Origin: Bin75 sp965223955
Lineage (GTDB): Bacteria; Nitrospirota; Nitrospiria; Nitrospirales; UBA8639
Direction of reading: 5' to 3'
Length of the DNA stretch: 64,000 bases
Assembly: GCA_965223955.1 (NCBI GenBank)
Contig: OZ245029.1
Location: forward strand, 1,612,001-1,676,000
A program made the position numbers and the translations under genes. Of the stretch, positions 43,985-52,970 are shown in pieces. Numbering within the stretch: position 1 is the stretch's first letter; each line of letters starts with the position of its first letter. The notes beneath the pieces are model-generated. The model made no database searches. It was not told where the DNA came from and worked only from the letters and a program-made list of their open reading frames with translations.

Positions 43985-44194
43985 CAGGCTTCACCAGCCA
44001 TGGTCATCACTGGGCATAAAACGTGATCGGTCTTTGCTCGATACACCATCACGGCTGAGGATGATTTGCGCCAGGCGGCGACGACATTCTCGCAGCCCTT
44101 GAAGGCAAAAGGTGATGCAGCTTCGGCTTTTGAGAGGGAAAACGTTCAAAATAAGAGTTATAACTCATTGAACAATAAGTTCGTGCCCCCGTAG
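43985..44194 (+). pseudogene. Tyrosine integrase remnant next to tRNA-Arg
   Basis: One frame reads PAMVITGHKT, stop, SVFARYTITAEDDLRQAATT and on to a natural stop at 44192-44194. This matches the end of phage-type integrases (SGHKTRSVFDRYNIVSEDDLR type), with the catalytic His and Tyr visible and a TGA where an Arg codon is expected. The N-terminal catalytic part is missing. The fragment overlaps the first bases of tRNA-Arg, a common integration target. A 98-residue frame on the same strand (43806-44102) is a shadow. Confidence 0.72.
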
Positions 44195-44261
44195 CTCAGG
44201 TGGATAGAGCAACGGTTTCCTAAACCGTGGGCCGGACGTTCAAATCGTCTCGGGGGCACCA
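44185..44261 (+). tRNA. tRNA-Arg (anticodon CCT)
   Basis: The acceptor arm GCCCCCG (44185-44191) pairs with CGGGGGC (44251-44257), then discriminator A and encoded CCA. The anticodon stem ACGGT/ACCGT encloses TTCCTAA with CCT at 44219-44221. The D-arm AGCTCAGGTGGATAGAGC is regular; the T-arm reads CGTTCAAATCG. Confidence 0.95.
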
Positions 44262-44386
44262 TATTTTGAGAGTAGGGGATCTGAGTGAATCTCACGTCTT
44301 CTGTTCAAGTCGGACCAAACTGGGACACACGGTTGGTGGTGGATCAGCCGGATGGGCATTGTCCGGAAAACAAAGGAGACCTTGCC

Positions 44387-46224
44387 ATGCTTCGTCATGT
44401 TCGTCTGTTCGGCGTTCTTGTCTTCATTCTTGGTTTCACCGGTAACGCCTGGGGCCAGAACTTCAGCGACGTCGTCGTATTCGGCGACAGTCTGAGCGAT
44501 TCCGGTAACGTGGGTCGCTTTACCACCAACCCCGACCCGGTCTGGTCCGAGATCGTGGGGGAAACCTTCGGCGCGTCGGGCATGAACTCGCTCGCTGGCG
44601 GGTCGAACTATGCCTTCGCCGGAGCCTGTGTGAACCCGGATCAGAATGCGTACTGCAAGTCTGACGAGATCTTTCCCGTGCCGAGAGTGCCTGGACAGAT
44701 CGCCTTGTATCTCTCGAAATCGGGTAGTAGCGCTGACCCGAACGCGCTCTACGCCATCTGGGCGGGCGTGAACGACGTCGCCGATTCCGCGGAAAATGAC
44801 CCGCTAAATGCGGCGAGACAGGCGTCAACGTCGCGCAGATACGGGATCTCCAGGATTCCGGTGCCCGCCATATCCTGGTACTTAATTTGCCAGATATAAG
44901 TAAATCACCGTATGCCATCAGCTTGGGTCAGATAGCTCAGGGAGGATTGACCCAACTGGTCACTGTCTATAACAAGGTGCTCCATGACGGTATTCGCGAG
45001 CGTGAGGATGGTATCGTCCCCATCAACGTGTTTGCCTTGTTCAATGAAATCGTCGAAAACCACGAGACGTACGGCTTCACCGACATCACCGGAAAAGCCT
45101 GCAGGGATCCGAACGACCCGAACGCCAATGCGGCGAACTCATTCACTTGCGGTCCTGAGGGCTCCGGTTATCCCGTGACCTATGAGTCCGGCGCCAACCG
45201 GCAATATCTGTTCGCGGACCGGAGCCACCCCAGCGGCGCCACCCACGAAATGATCGCGAGCCTGGTCACCTCCACGCTTGCGGCACCGGTCCAGGTGTCG
45301 CTTGCCGGCGAAGGGGGAGTCGAGATGGCGGGGATTCACCGTAGCGCCGTGTCCGCCGAGCGGATGGCGGATCTCGGACTGGACCGTTCGGTCGGGAGTT
45401 GGCGCGCCTACGTGACCGGACGCATCGGTCGTTATAAGCTGGATGCCCTGCCGCGTCTTGGTGAAACGCAAGCCAACGTGCAGGTGCTCACCCTGGGGGC
45501 CAACCACCGGGCGGGAAGCAACCTGTGGTGGGGCGCCGCCTTAAGCCTCGGTCGCTATAACAATGATGCCTCTGGTGCGAGCCTCGACAGTACCGCGGTG
45601 ATCGGCTCGCTGCACGGCACGTGGCGGCGTGGTGGCCTCTACGTGAGCGGCGCCCTGAGCGCGGGCAGCACGTCGGTGGACATCAAGCGCTCGATCACTC
45701 TCGGACCCGCGGTACGTGCCGAGCAAGGCTCCACCAGCGCCGGTCAGTTCGGGACCGAACTCGATGCCGGCTGGATTCTCGGCCCTGCCGATGGTCTCCA
45801 ACACGGTCCCTTCCTCGGTCTCGCCTGGCTCAATCAGACAGTCGACGGGTACCGCGAAAGCGGCAGTTTGTCCACCTCGATGAACTTCTCCGGCTTTGCC
45901 CGCGATTCCCTCATCGCGCGTGCGGGCTATCGCGTCACGAGAACGCTGGTCTTGGACCGCGTGGGGCTTCGTCCTTATGCCAACGTTGCCGTTGCGAAGG
46001 AATTCAAGGACGATCCCATTTCGGTGACCGCGGGCTCCAATACCATGCCCGGGCGCTTTACCCTTTCTGGGTTCACGCCACCGCGCCATTGGGCGAGCAC
46101 CGACCTTGGTCTTGTCGTGAGCCTGTATGAGAAAGTGAGTGTCTTCGCCGGGTACTCCGGACGCTTAGGCAGCGAGTCGAGAGAGGACCACCGGCTGAAC
46201 CTCGGCCTGCGCATGACCTTCTGA
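44387..46224 (+). CDS. GDSL-lipase autotransporter, frameshifted
   Basis: An EstA-like type V esterase in two frames. The start at 44387 has AAGGAGAC upstream and a signal peptide (LFGVLVFILGFTGNAWG). Block I VVVFGDSLSDSGN carries the catalytic Ser, and block III WAGVNDV follows. Near 44815-44818 (GAGA) the frame shifts: deleting one GA restores NAAATGVNVAQIRDLQ and continues as ARHILVLNLPDISKSPYAI. The second part has the catalytic Asp/His in FADRSHPSGATHEM and a barrel of about 300 residues ending in LRMTF. As read, the first frame stops at 44899. It would release fatty acids at the cell surface if intact. Confidence 0.82.
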
Positions 46225-46943
46225 CCGGCCGGTCACATATTCAGTCAGCGAATGAGAGAACGCAAACGAATGTATGTGTTCAGTAATTTGTTGACAGAAT
46301 GAAGGAACTAACCACACCAACATGGTCATTCCGAGCGTAGCGAGGAATCTGCTTTCTCCCTTCCGTCATTCCCGACGCTTGTCCCCGACATTTGTCATCG
46401 GGGATCTAATCGGGAATCCAGAGTCTTTCTCCTCTGCCTCTCCATTCGTGCGGATCGCCTGGAACAGAACCCTGGATTCCCGCGTGCGCGGGAATGACAG
46501 AAAGAGACGGCGAAAATTGTCAACGAATGACTGAACATTTACAATCCTCGCAGGCCCCCTCCTGTCATCCCCGACGCTTGTCCCCGACGTTCTTAATCGG
46601 GGATCTAGTCAAGGAAGGGATCCAGTGTCGTTCTCTTCCCCTCCTGTGTAACCCTGTAGGTCAGGTTAGCGACGCGTCACCTGACATCTTCGCTGTTCGA
46701 CGAGCGCGGAACCTGTCGGATTACGCTGCGCTCATCCGACCTGCCAACTTTTTGTGGAATGGACCGGGCGCAAAGGAAAGACCAAAGACCCTGGATCCTC
46801 GATTACAAATGTCGAGGATGACAGAAGGAGAAAGGTCCCGTAGATCGGGGTAGGTCGAGTTAGCCGCAGGCGTAACCCGACATCCTGCAGTTCGCTGCTG
46901 TCGGATTACGCTATGCTAATCCGACCTACAACTTCTTTTCAGC
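46225..46943. repeat. Repeat-filled intergenic block
   Basis: R2 (about 46268-46303; inverted 46517-46540), R3 part (46322-46350), R4 copies (about 46375-46500 and 46560-46815), and R1 copies, some degenerate, at 46660-46686, 46715-46740, 46853-46880 and 46900-46925. No gene. Confidence 0.78.
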
Positions 46944-47852
46944 TTAGGGCGTTTGGATTTGGTGGGTGGGTTGGATGTTGATTCGTTCCCCAAAGGTGTC
47001 GAGCGTCCCGATTCCGAAGTGGGGCTTGTCAACCATTTTGGTATGGGCCATGCGACGATCCGTGGCGTTCTCGAATTCGAACCTGACTTGCAGGGTATCG
47101 TCTGCAATCACGACGGCCTTCATGTCGAGAATGCCTCCCATGCCCGGATGCCAGGCAATGAGGGTGTAGACACCTTCCGGGATGTCCGAGATGGTGAAAT
47201 GACCCTGGGCATCCGTCACGGCATAATAGGGATTCGTCACGGCCACGCCCCACGTCTGCATGAACTCATGAAATCCGCACTCCAGGTAAAAGACGCGCCG
47301 CCCTTTGGTGAAGGCAATCGTATCGACGAGCGGGATTCCCGGGAGATGGTCGTGGGCCCCGGCGTCGGTCTTGGGGTGATAGGGGTTCATGCGCAACGGG
47401 CGATGAAACATCACTTCGGAATCGAAGGGAGCGACTTCATACATCTGGATATCGTGGATAATGGGGTCCATGTTCACGATGCGGACGTCCTGGTGGTTCC
47501 GTACGGCCATCACCGGCGGAGTGAGCGTACAGTCTCGGGCTTGTATGGTCGGTGAGGAAGGAGAAAACGGTTTCCCCCGGTGAATGCCTTCCAGCATAAC
47601 CACGGCATTGTGTAGTCCTCCGTCAGGCGCGACGTGAAACTGGTCAAGCAGGCGCCACGCCGTACCGGTGGAAATGCGGCCGCAAAACACGGGCTCGGGA
47701 TAGGTAATGAGATTAAAGGCTTTCGGAGGGGGCGGGGGACCGTTCAGGATAACCTTGCCGGAAACGTGGCCGCCATTGGCCACGGGTTGCTCGGTATAGG
47801 CCCAACCCGGAGAAGCCAGGAGCACGATGATGAGGACGCTGAGCGGTTTCAT
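46944..47852 (-). CDS. Exported protein with carboxypeptidase-regulatory-like/cupredoxin-like domains
   Basis: 302 residues from the ATG at 47852, with GAGGG upstream; the signal peptide is PLSVLIIVLLASPGWA. The mature N-terminus has GGHVSGKVILNGPPPPPK, a PEGA/CarboxypepD-reg-like strand start. The middle (VRIVNMDPIIHDIQMYEVAP) looks cupredoxin-like, with several His and two Cys (ARDCTLT, YLECGFHEFMQ); CGFH may be part of a metal site. The C-terminal HFTISDIPEGVYTLIAWHPG is the classic carboxypeptidase regulatory beta-sandwich. Likely a periplasmic metal or redox protein, function not known. Confidence 0.7.
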   Translation of the reverse strand: MKPLSVLIIVLLASPGWAYTEQPVANGGHVSGKVILNGPPPPPKAFNLITYPEPVFCGRISTGTAWRLLDQFHVAPDGGLHNAVVMLEGIHRGKPFSPSSPTIQARDCTLTPPVMAVRNHQDVRIVNMDPIIHDIQMYEVAPFDSEVMFHRPLRMNPYHPKTDAGAHDHLPGIPLVDTIAFTKGRRVFYLECGFHEFMQTWGVAVTNPYYAVTDAQGHFTISDIPEGVYTLIAWHPGMGGILDMKAVVIADDTLQVRFEFENATDRRMAHTKMVDKPHFGIGTLDTFGERINIQPTHQIQTP

Positions 47853-47962
47853 CGGGACGGCCCTCATCGGAGACCGGTGTTCACGAATGCGAAGACACAA
47901 CTTGTTGGGTTGATGATCGCGTCGCGTGCTTCAGGCGCGTTCTTGCCACGGCGGAAAGGTCT

Positions 47963-48466
47963 TTATTTCACGCTCACCCGGACGGCATCCTTTTTGGGGC
48001 GTCCTTGTTTGGCTCGGGTTCGGGCGCGAGTGTTTAACGTCGTGTCGTCCGTCAGATAAAAGAATTGATCATCCACGGACAGCTTGTCGGACCAGGCCCG
48101 GCAGGCGTCGCACATCCTGATTTTGCGACGGTCCGGACTCCAGAAGCGTTTTTCGCAATGACAGGCTTTTCCGCAAAGACAGCTGACCCAGCCGGCATAG
48201 GGAGACGGCTCGGGTTCGGGAATTTCTTGCTGATCCACCAGTTCCCGCGCTTTTTCGACGGCACGAGCCCATGACCCCCAATGCCGGACGAAAAATTGAA
48301 CCGAGTAAGCTTTTTCTTCGGCGAGATCGTATTCCAACTGTGTCAGATGAGTACGCCCTTCTTGTCCCATAAAACGTGCCAATTCCTGCAAGGCTTGGTG
48401 TCGTTTCCAGGCACTGAGCGGTTCCAACGACCCTCGGCCTCCTCCTACGGTTTTACTTTTTGCCAT
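47963..48466 (-). CDS. Hypothetical protein with HNH-associated-repeat-like and Cys-rich regions
   Basis: 167 residues from the ATG at 48466, with AAGGGG upstream. YSVQFFVRHWGSWARAVEKA resembles the short helical repeat found beside homing-endonuclease HNH domains, which binds DNA. A second part, CLCGKACHCEKRFWSPDRRK followed by MCDACR, has seven Cys suited to one or two zinc sites. The C-terminus is basic with KQGRPKKDAVR, an AT-hook-like motif. No catalytic HNH residues are visible. Probably a DNA-binding protein. Confidence 0.65.
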   Translation of the reverse strand: MAKSKTVGGGRGSLEPLSAWKRHQALQELARFMGQEGRTHLTQLEYDLAEEKAYSVQFFVRHWGSWARAVEKARELVDQQEIPEPEPSPYAGWVSCLCGKACHCEKRFWSPDRRKIRMCDACRAWSDKLSVDDQFFYLTDDTTLNTRARTRAKQGRPKKDAVRVSVK

Positions 48467-48713
48467 TGTGTAACCCCTTATGTATCTATCCAACAGATTT
48501 TCTTAAAGTGCAGGGTAATCCCTTTCCCGTTCCGGCTTCGAGGAGCACGCACAAAAACTGGTTGTTCTCGTTTTTTGTTTACTCCATTATTATATACACA
48601 TCCGGGCGTAAAAGGTAAGATCAAGCCCTAACAGCATGAAACATCACGATGCATCAGGTATGTTTATCTCGTCCGATTGAACGCCCGTAATTTTTATATC
48701 CAGACAGAATAAC

Positions 48714-49130
48714 ATGGTTTTTTGGATAAAGCTAGGAAAAATCAGAAAAAAATCACGAGACCCCAAGACGCTGGGTGCTGAAATGGAGCTGTCCATCGTG
48801 GATCAGGAAGGGTGTGCGTATCCCATTAACCGGTCCGTGTTGGCCGGGAATCTTGATCCTTCGTTTCAATTGGAATTGGATCGCTTCAATCTCGAGTACA
48901 ATACTTCCCCGGTTCCCTTGGCCGGAACTCCCTTCAGTCGAATGGAGTCCGAGTTGATCCAAGCCTTGGAAACACTCAACCGCCTGGCGGGAGCCCGGTG
49001 GCAACGCCGGATGTTGGATCACCTGGAAAAACGCTCACCGCGTCGACAGGCGGTCGTCGCCTTGCTGGACCGGTATCTGGAAAAATCAGACCAGGGCCGT
49101 CCGGTTGGAGAATGGACGGTGCCCAATTGA
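48714..49130 (+). pseudogene. GCS2-like carboxylate-amine ligase, internally deleted
   Basis: 138 residues. Residues 20-31 (TLGAEMELSIVD) and 60-90 (FNLEYNTSPVPLAGTPFSRM) are those of the N-terminus of glutamate-cysteine-ligase-type (GCS2) proteins, which normally have 350-500 residues. The sequence then moves in frame from LETLNRLAG to ARWQRRMLDHLEKRSPRRQAV, which looks like the natural C-terminus. About two thirds, including the active-site middle, are missing. It overlaps the next gene by 19 bp, an original operon arrangement. A short functional derivative cannot be excluded. Confidence 0.6.
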
Positions 49131-50161
49131 GTCAGGCAACAGCCGGGGAGTGGGCGGACCCCAAAGCCCGGGACGTCGGCGCGACGGTTGAAGAATTTCT
49201 GGCGCGGCTGGGTGGCCCGACGTGGATCGTTTTGTCCGGGCAGGATCCTTCACGAACGCGGGTCGTGACGACCTTATTGCATGGCAATGAACCGTCCGGC
49301 GTGCGCGCGATCTTTCAGTGGCTCCGTTCCGGGACCCGGCCCCACGTCAATCTCGCCTGTTTTATCGGGACCGTCGAGGCTGCGTTGGCTCAACCGGGAT
49401 TTGCGTATCGGCATTTGCCGGAATGCCGTGACTTGAACCGCTGTTTTCGTATGCCGTTCGAGGGGCGTGAAGGTCGGATGGCGGCTGAGGTCCTCGACCG
49501 GTTGCGTGCGATCAACCCCGAAGCCTTGATGGATTTTCATAATACGTCCGGACGCAGTCCCGCGTACGGCGTGACGACGAGATTGAGGGAACCGCAAAAA
49601 GCCTTGACCGCCTTGTTCTCGGACCATTTGATCGTGACGGATCTGCGGCTGGGGACCCTGATGGAAGCCACGGAAGACGATTTCCCCACCATTACGGCTG
49701 AATGCGGCGGCGCCGGCGACGCCCGGTCCGATCAAACCGCGATGACGGCGCTTCGGTCCTATGCCATGGCTGAAACATTATGGGACGCTCCTCATCGGTA
49801 CGCCCACGTGAAAACCTTTCATCATCCCATACGGGTGTCACTCGAGGCGGGAAAACAGGTGGCGTATGGTGCCTCTTCCATGCCCGGCGCTGATCTGACG
49901 TTACGGAAGGATGCCGATCAGTTTAATTTTGGCGTCCTGAATCAAGGGGAGACACTGGGGTGGGTCCGGGACGCCTCTCTCAGCGTCATGGCCGCGCGTG
50001 ATGCCAAGGGGCGAGATCGAACCCGGGAGATGTTTGCCGTGGTCGATGGCCGGCTCGTGGTGGCGCAGTCCTCTCGAATTTTGATGATGACGACGAATCC
50101 TCAAATTGCCATGAGCGATTGTCTCTTTTATTGTCTGCCCGTGTCGTCCTCCGAATTGTAA
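49112..50161 (+). CDS. Succinylglutamate desuccinylase/aspartoacylase-family (M14) deacylase
   Basis: 349 residues from the ATG at 49112, inside the end of the preceding gene with GGAGA upstream; a longer frame from 48998 would overlap it further. Zinc-dependent amidohydrolase of the AstE/AspA group: zinc ligands His and Glu in LLHGNEPSGVRAIF, the third His in MDFHNTSGRSPAYG, plus the substrate Arg region ECRDLNRCF. The C-terminal half has ITAECGGAGDARSDQ with the catalytic Glu. Pairing with a GCS2-like ligase suggests making and trimming of a small amino-acid conjugate; inferred. Confidence 0.85.
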   Translation: MDGAQLSQATAGEWADPKARDVGATVEEFLARLGGPTWIVLSGQDPSRTRVVTTLLHGNEPSGVRAIFQWLRSGTRPHVNLACFIGTVEAALAQPGFAYRHLPECRDLNRCFRMPFEGREGRMAAEVLDRLRAINPEALMDFHNTSGRSPAYGVTTRLREPQKALTALFSDHLIVTDLRLGTLMEATEDDFPTITAECGGAGDARSDQTAMTALRSYAMAETLWDAPHRYAHVKTFHHPIRVSLEAGKQVAYGASSMPGADLTLRKDADQFNFGVLNQGETLGWVRDASLSVMAARDAKGRDRTREMFAVVDGRLVVAQSSRILMMTTNPQIAMSDCLFYCLPVSSSEL

Positions 50162-50371
50162 ATGGTCACGCCTATCCCCTCTCCCCACTGCGGGAGAGGG
50201 CTAGGGTGAGGGGGCCTCTATGACCGGACCCTCTGCACACCACGAGACAGGGCAACGGGTTGTCGGGTTACGCCTCCGGCTAACCCGACCTACAAAGAGA
50301 AGACCGTGTCCTCGTAGGTCGGATTAGCGAAGCGTAATCCGACAGATCGGCTGGGGCACGGAAGGGAAGCA
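50162..50371. repeat. Two R1 palindromes
   Basis: R1 copies at 50262-50289 (GTCGGGTTA type) and 50318-50343 (GTCGGATTA type), preceded by CCTCTCCCCACTGCGGGAGAGG (50177-50198), which forms a hairpin just after the deacylase gene and could end its transcript. Confidence 0.75.
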
Positions 50372-50788
50372 GTGGAAAGCGAGATAGAAGCCAAGCGGAA
50401 TCCGCTGATTCCCGTGGGCCTGACCGTCCTGGCCGTCCTGGTGATCCCTCTCTGTATCTATTCGTTCGGTCCCGAAGGCCCGGTTAAAAAGAATGACGTG
50501 GTTTTTTCCACCGGGCAGCATCGTGCCCATTTCGCAGACGAAACCTTATATGACGAGTACCGCGGGTACTGTTTCCTCCAGGCTCGCGACCAGTTGCTGG
50601 TTGTGGAAAGTGCAGAGGCTCGTTCGGATGGGACCTATCTCGCCCAAACACTTGGGACGAGGAAACAGGAGTTCCCTTCCTGTCCCTCGCAATCACACGT
50701 GATCCTGTATGAGCACCAGATCACCCTGCGCCCAGACACCTGGGGCGGGCTTCAAGATGCCCTGGACCGGTTCTTTTTGTCGGACTAA
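50372..50788 (+). CDS. Hypothetical membrane-anchored protein
   Basis: 138 residues from a GTG with GAAGGGA upstream. One N-terminal helix (PVGLTVLAVLVIPLCIYSF) anchors a small periplasmic domain that has two Cys (GYCFLQ and FPSCPSQSH), possibly disulfide-bonded. No family known. It lies alone between repeat blocks. Confidence 0.6.
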   Translation: MESEIEAKRNPLIPVGLTVLAVLVIPLCIYSFGPEGPVKKNDVVFSTGQHRAHFADETLYDEYRGYCFLQARDQLLVVESAEARSDGTYLAQTLGTRKQEFPSCPSQSHVILYEHQITLRPDTWGGLQDALDRFFLSD

Positions 50789-51053
50789 TGTCGTCGAATT
50801 TTCCTTCTGTCATCCCCGGCTTGATCGGGGATCCAGGGTTTTTCTCTTCACGGACGAAGAAAAAGCAACCGCTCTGGATCCTTGTAGATTGCCTGGATCC
50901 CCGATTACAAACGTCGGGGACAAGCGTCGAGGATGACAGGAGGGGGAGGCAGGGAAGACAGAAAAAAACAAAGGAGACTGTAGGTCGGATTAGCGAAGCG
51001 TAATCCGACGGTTTGGCAGGTTGTCGGGTTACGCCTGCGGCTAACCCGACCTA
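50789..51053. repeat. R4 and R1 repeats
   Basis: An inverted R4 pair (about 50815-50940) and R1 palindromes at 50984-51009 and 51023-51050. No gene. Confidence 0.75.
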
Positions 51054-51156
51054 CTATGAGACGGGTTTCAGTTTTGAAACGAATTGCCGGCAGAACTTCG
51101 CGAGTTTGGGCGCAATGAGGTAGGCGCAGTAGGATTGGGCGGTATTAACGAACCGG
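51054..51156 (-). pseudogene. C-terminal remnant of a second msrA
   Basis: The minus strand reads AQSYCAYLIAPKLAKFCRQF and then VSKLKPVS before a stop. It matches the last 33 residues of the intact msrA 1.1 kb downstream (AQPYCAYLIAPKLAKFRQQF, then TSKLKTVS), with differences at both DNA and protein level. Nothing of the rest remains. The fragment is in the same orientation as msrA and ends 13 bp before the exonuclease start. Confidence 0.75.
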
Positions 51157-51168
51157 ACACTCAGGCCT

Positions 51169-51699
51169 ATGGCAAATAGAAAGAGGGTAGGTGTGGGCAA
51201 CTTCGCGGCGATCGACTTTGAAACCGCCAATTACAGTCGCGATAGCGCTTGTGCGATCGGGGTCGCGTTTGTGCGGGATGGTTGCGTCGTGGATGTGCAG
51301 CGGCACTTGATTCGTCCGCCCACGAGGGAATTCTGTTTTACGTATCTTCACGGTTTGACGTGGAAAGACGTAAGAAAGGCGCCCACGTTCGCCAAGGTCT
51401 GGAGCGAACTCGTTCCCGCGTTGACCGATCTGGATTTTCTGGCGGCCCATAACGCACCGTTCGATCGTAGTGTACTCGAAGCCTGTTGCGAGAGCCATGG
51501 GTTGCGGCAACCCGAACAACCGTTCATCTGTACCGTGCAGGTGGCTCGTGTCGTCTGGAATATCTATCCGACAAAGCTCCCCGACGTGTGCCGCCGTCTG
51601 CGCATACCGCTGACGCACCATGAAGCAGGCTCCGATGCAGGGGCCTGTGCGCGAATCGTGATCGCTGCCGTAAAACGTGGTTGGCGGCCGGATCAATAA
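51169..51699 (+). CDS. DnaQ-like 3'-5' exonuclease (DEDDh type)
   Basis: 176 residues. Exo I: FAAIDFETANYSRDSACAIG with the catalytic Asp and Glu; Exo II: LAAHNAPFDRSVLEACCESH; Exo III: HHEAGSDAGACARIVI with the DEDDh His and last Asp. The size fits stand-alone proofreading-like exonucleases and not a polymerase subunit; the same fold includes RNase T. It is inserted between an msrA remnant and the intact msrA, so it may have moved here together with the duplication. Confidence 0.85.
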   Translation: MANRKRVGVGNFAAIDFETANYSRDSACAIGVAFVRDGCVVDVQRHLIRPPTREFCFTYLHGLTWKDVRKAPTFAKVWSELVPALTDLDFLAAHNAPFDRSVLEACCESHGLRQPEQPFICTVQVARVVWNIYPTKLPDVCRRLRIPLTHHEAGSDAGACARIVIAAVKRGWRPDQ

Positions 51700-52174
51700 T
51701 AAGTGGGTCATAACGCAATGGCACGCACGTCACTCTGACAGTAAATAAGCCGGGGTAGGTCGGGTTAGCGTAGCGTAACCCGACAGTATAACTGATCGGC
51801 GGATTGTAAATGTTCAGTCATTCGTTGACAGTTTTTGCCTGGCATTAGAGAGAAGCCATCATCCTGCGCAATACGCCTCATCTGTCATCCTGAGCGAAGC
51901 GAAGGATCTGCTTTTCCAGGCGTTCGGTTGTCGAAACGACGAGATTCCTTCCTTCGAAAGACCCTTCGCAAAACTCAGGGCGTACTCAGGACAGGCGCTA
52001 CGCTCGGAATGACCATGTTGGTGTGGTTAGTTCCTTCATTCTGTCAACGAATGACTGAACACATACGGGAATGACAGAAGGGGAGGCGGGAATGACAGAA
52101 GGGGAGGCGGGAATGACAGAAGGAGAATGATGGCGCGGCTACAAAGGCAACGGGTTAGAGGGGAAAAGCGCGGA
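51700..52174. repeat. Repeat-filled intergenic block
   Basis: R1 palindrome 51759-51784, R2 51811-51832 and inverted 52035-52068, R3 (about 51888-52015) and three tandem GGAATGACAGAAGGGGAGGC units (52070-52125). No gene. Confidence 0.78.
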
Positions 52175-52735
52175 TTATGAGACTGTTTTCAGTTTTGAGG
52201 TGAACTGCTGGCGGAATTTTGCGAGTTTGGGGGCGATGAGGTAGGCGCAGTAGGGTTGGGCGGGATTACGAATGAAGTATTCCTGGTGATAGGCCTCCGC
52301 CGCGTAAAACGGTTGTGCGGGTGAGACTTCCGTCACGATCGGAGAAGGGAACACGTTGTCCGCGGTGAGGGTGGCCATGACGTCCTTTGCCGTGGCGGTC
52401 TGTTCAGGGGAATGATGAAAAATTACGGATCGATATTGCGTGCCGACGTCGTTGCCTTGGCGGTTGAGCGTCGTGGGATCATGAACGGCAAAAAAGATTT
52501 CCAGCACTGCACGGTACGCAATGACGGTAGGATCAAACGTCACCTGCACGACTTCGGTATGGCCGGTCACGCCGGTGCAGATCGCTTCATATGAGGGGTC
52601 GGGGTGCTTTCCCCCCATGTAGCCGGATTCCACCGATGCCACGCCCCGCACTTGCTCGAACACGGCTTCAATGCACCAAAAGCATCCACCCCCGAGGGTC
52701 GCAACGTCTGTGCCGTTATCGGCTGTATGAGTCAT
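52175..52735 (-). CDS. msrA: Peptide-methionine (S)-S-oxide reductase MsrA
   Basis: 186 residues from the ATG at 52735, which has GGAGG five bases upstream; a longer frame to 52792 is less likely. The catalytic motif GGGCFWC contains nucleophile Cys18. The body has GYMGGKHPDPSYEAICTGVT, GHTEVVQVTFDP, VHDPTTLNRQGNDVGTQYRS and YHQEYFIRNP, all MsrA blocks. It repairs oxidised methionine with thioredoxin. The resolving Cys is in the C-terminal PYCAYL. Stands alone on the minus strand. Confidence 0.95.
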   Translation of the reverse strand: MTHTADNGTDVATLGGGCFWCIEAVFEQVRGVASVESGYMGGKHPDPSYEAICTGVTGHTEVVQVTFDPTVIAYRAVLEIFFAVHDPTTLNRQGNDVGTQYRSVIFHHSPEQTATAKDVMATLTADNVFPSPIVTEVSPAQPFYAAEAYHQEYFIRNPAQPYCAYLIAPKLAKFRQQFTSKLKTVS

Positions 52736-52970
52736 GAGTCCTCCCGTATCCGCGTCGTATGCGTTTTGCCGAAGAGTAGAGATATCGGTCATTATACCGT
52801 CTCCCGGCCATGTGATGCGACTTTTTCAGACACTCGCCGGAATAATCCAGGGAAATCCTCCATGCCGGCCGGTTGCTTCTTTTTTCTTGCGTCGGCTCGC
52901 GCGTTTATTTACGGTACTATCCCAGAGAATTTTTGCGGCCTGGGACCGGGACTCCTGAGAAAGAAACATT

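Noticed and set aside
43806..44102. 98-codon frame before tRNA-Arg as a gene
   Set aside because: Its 3' half overlaps the integrase remnant in another frame, which has a recognisable motif; no support for this frame.
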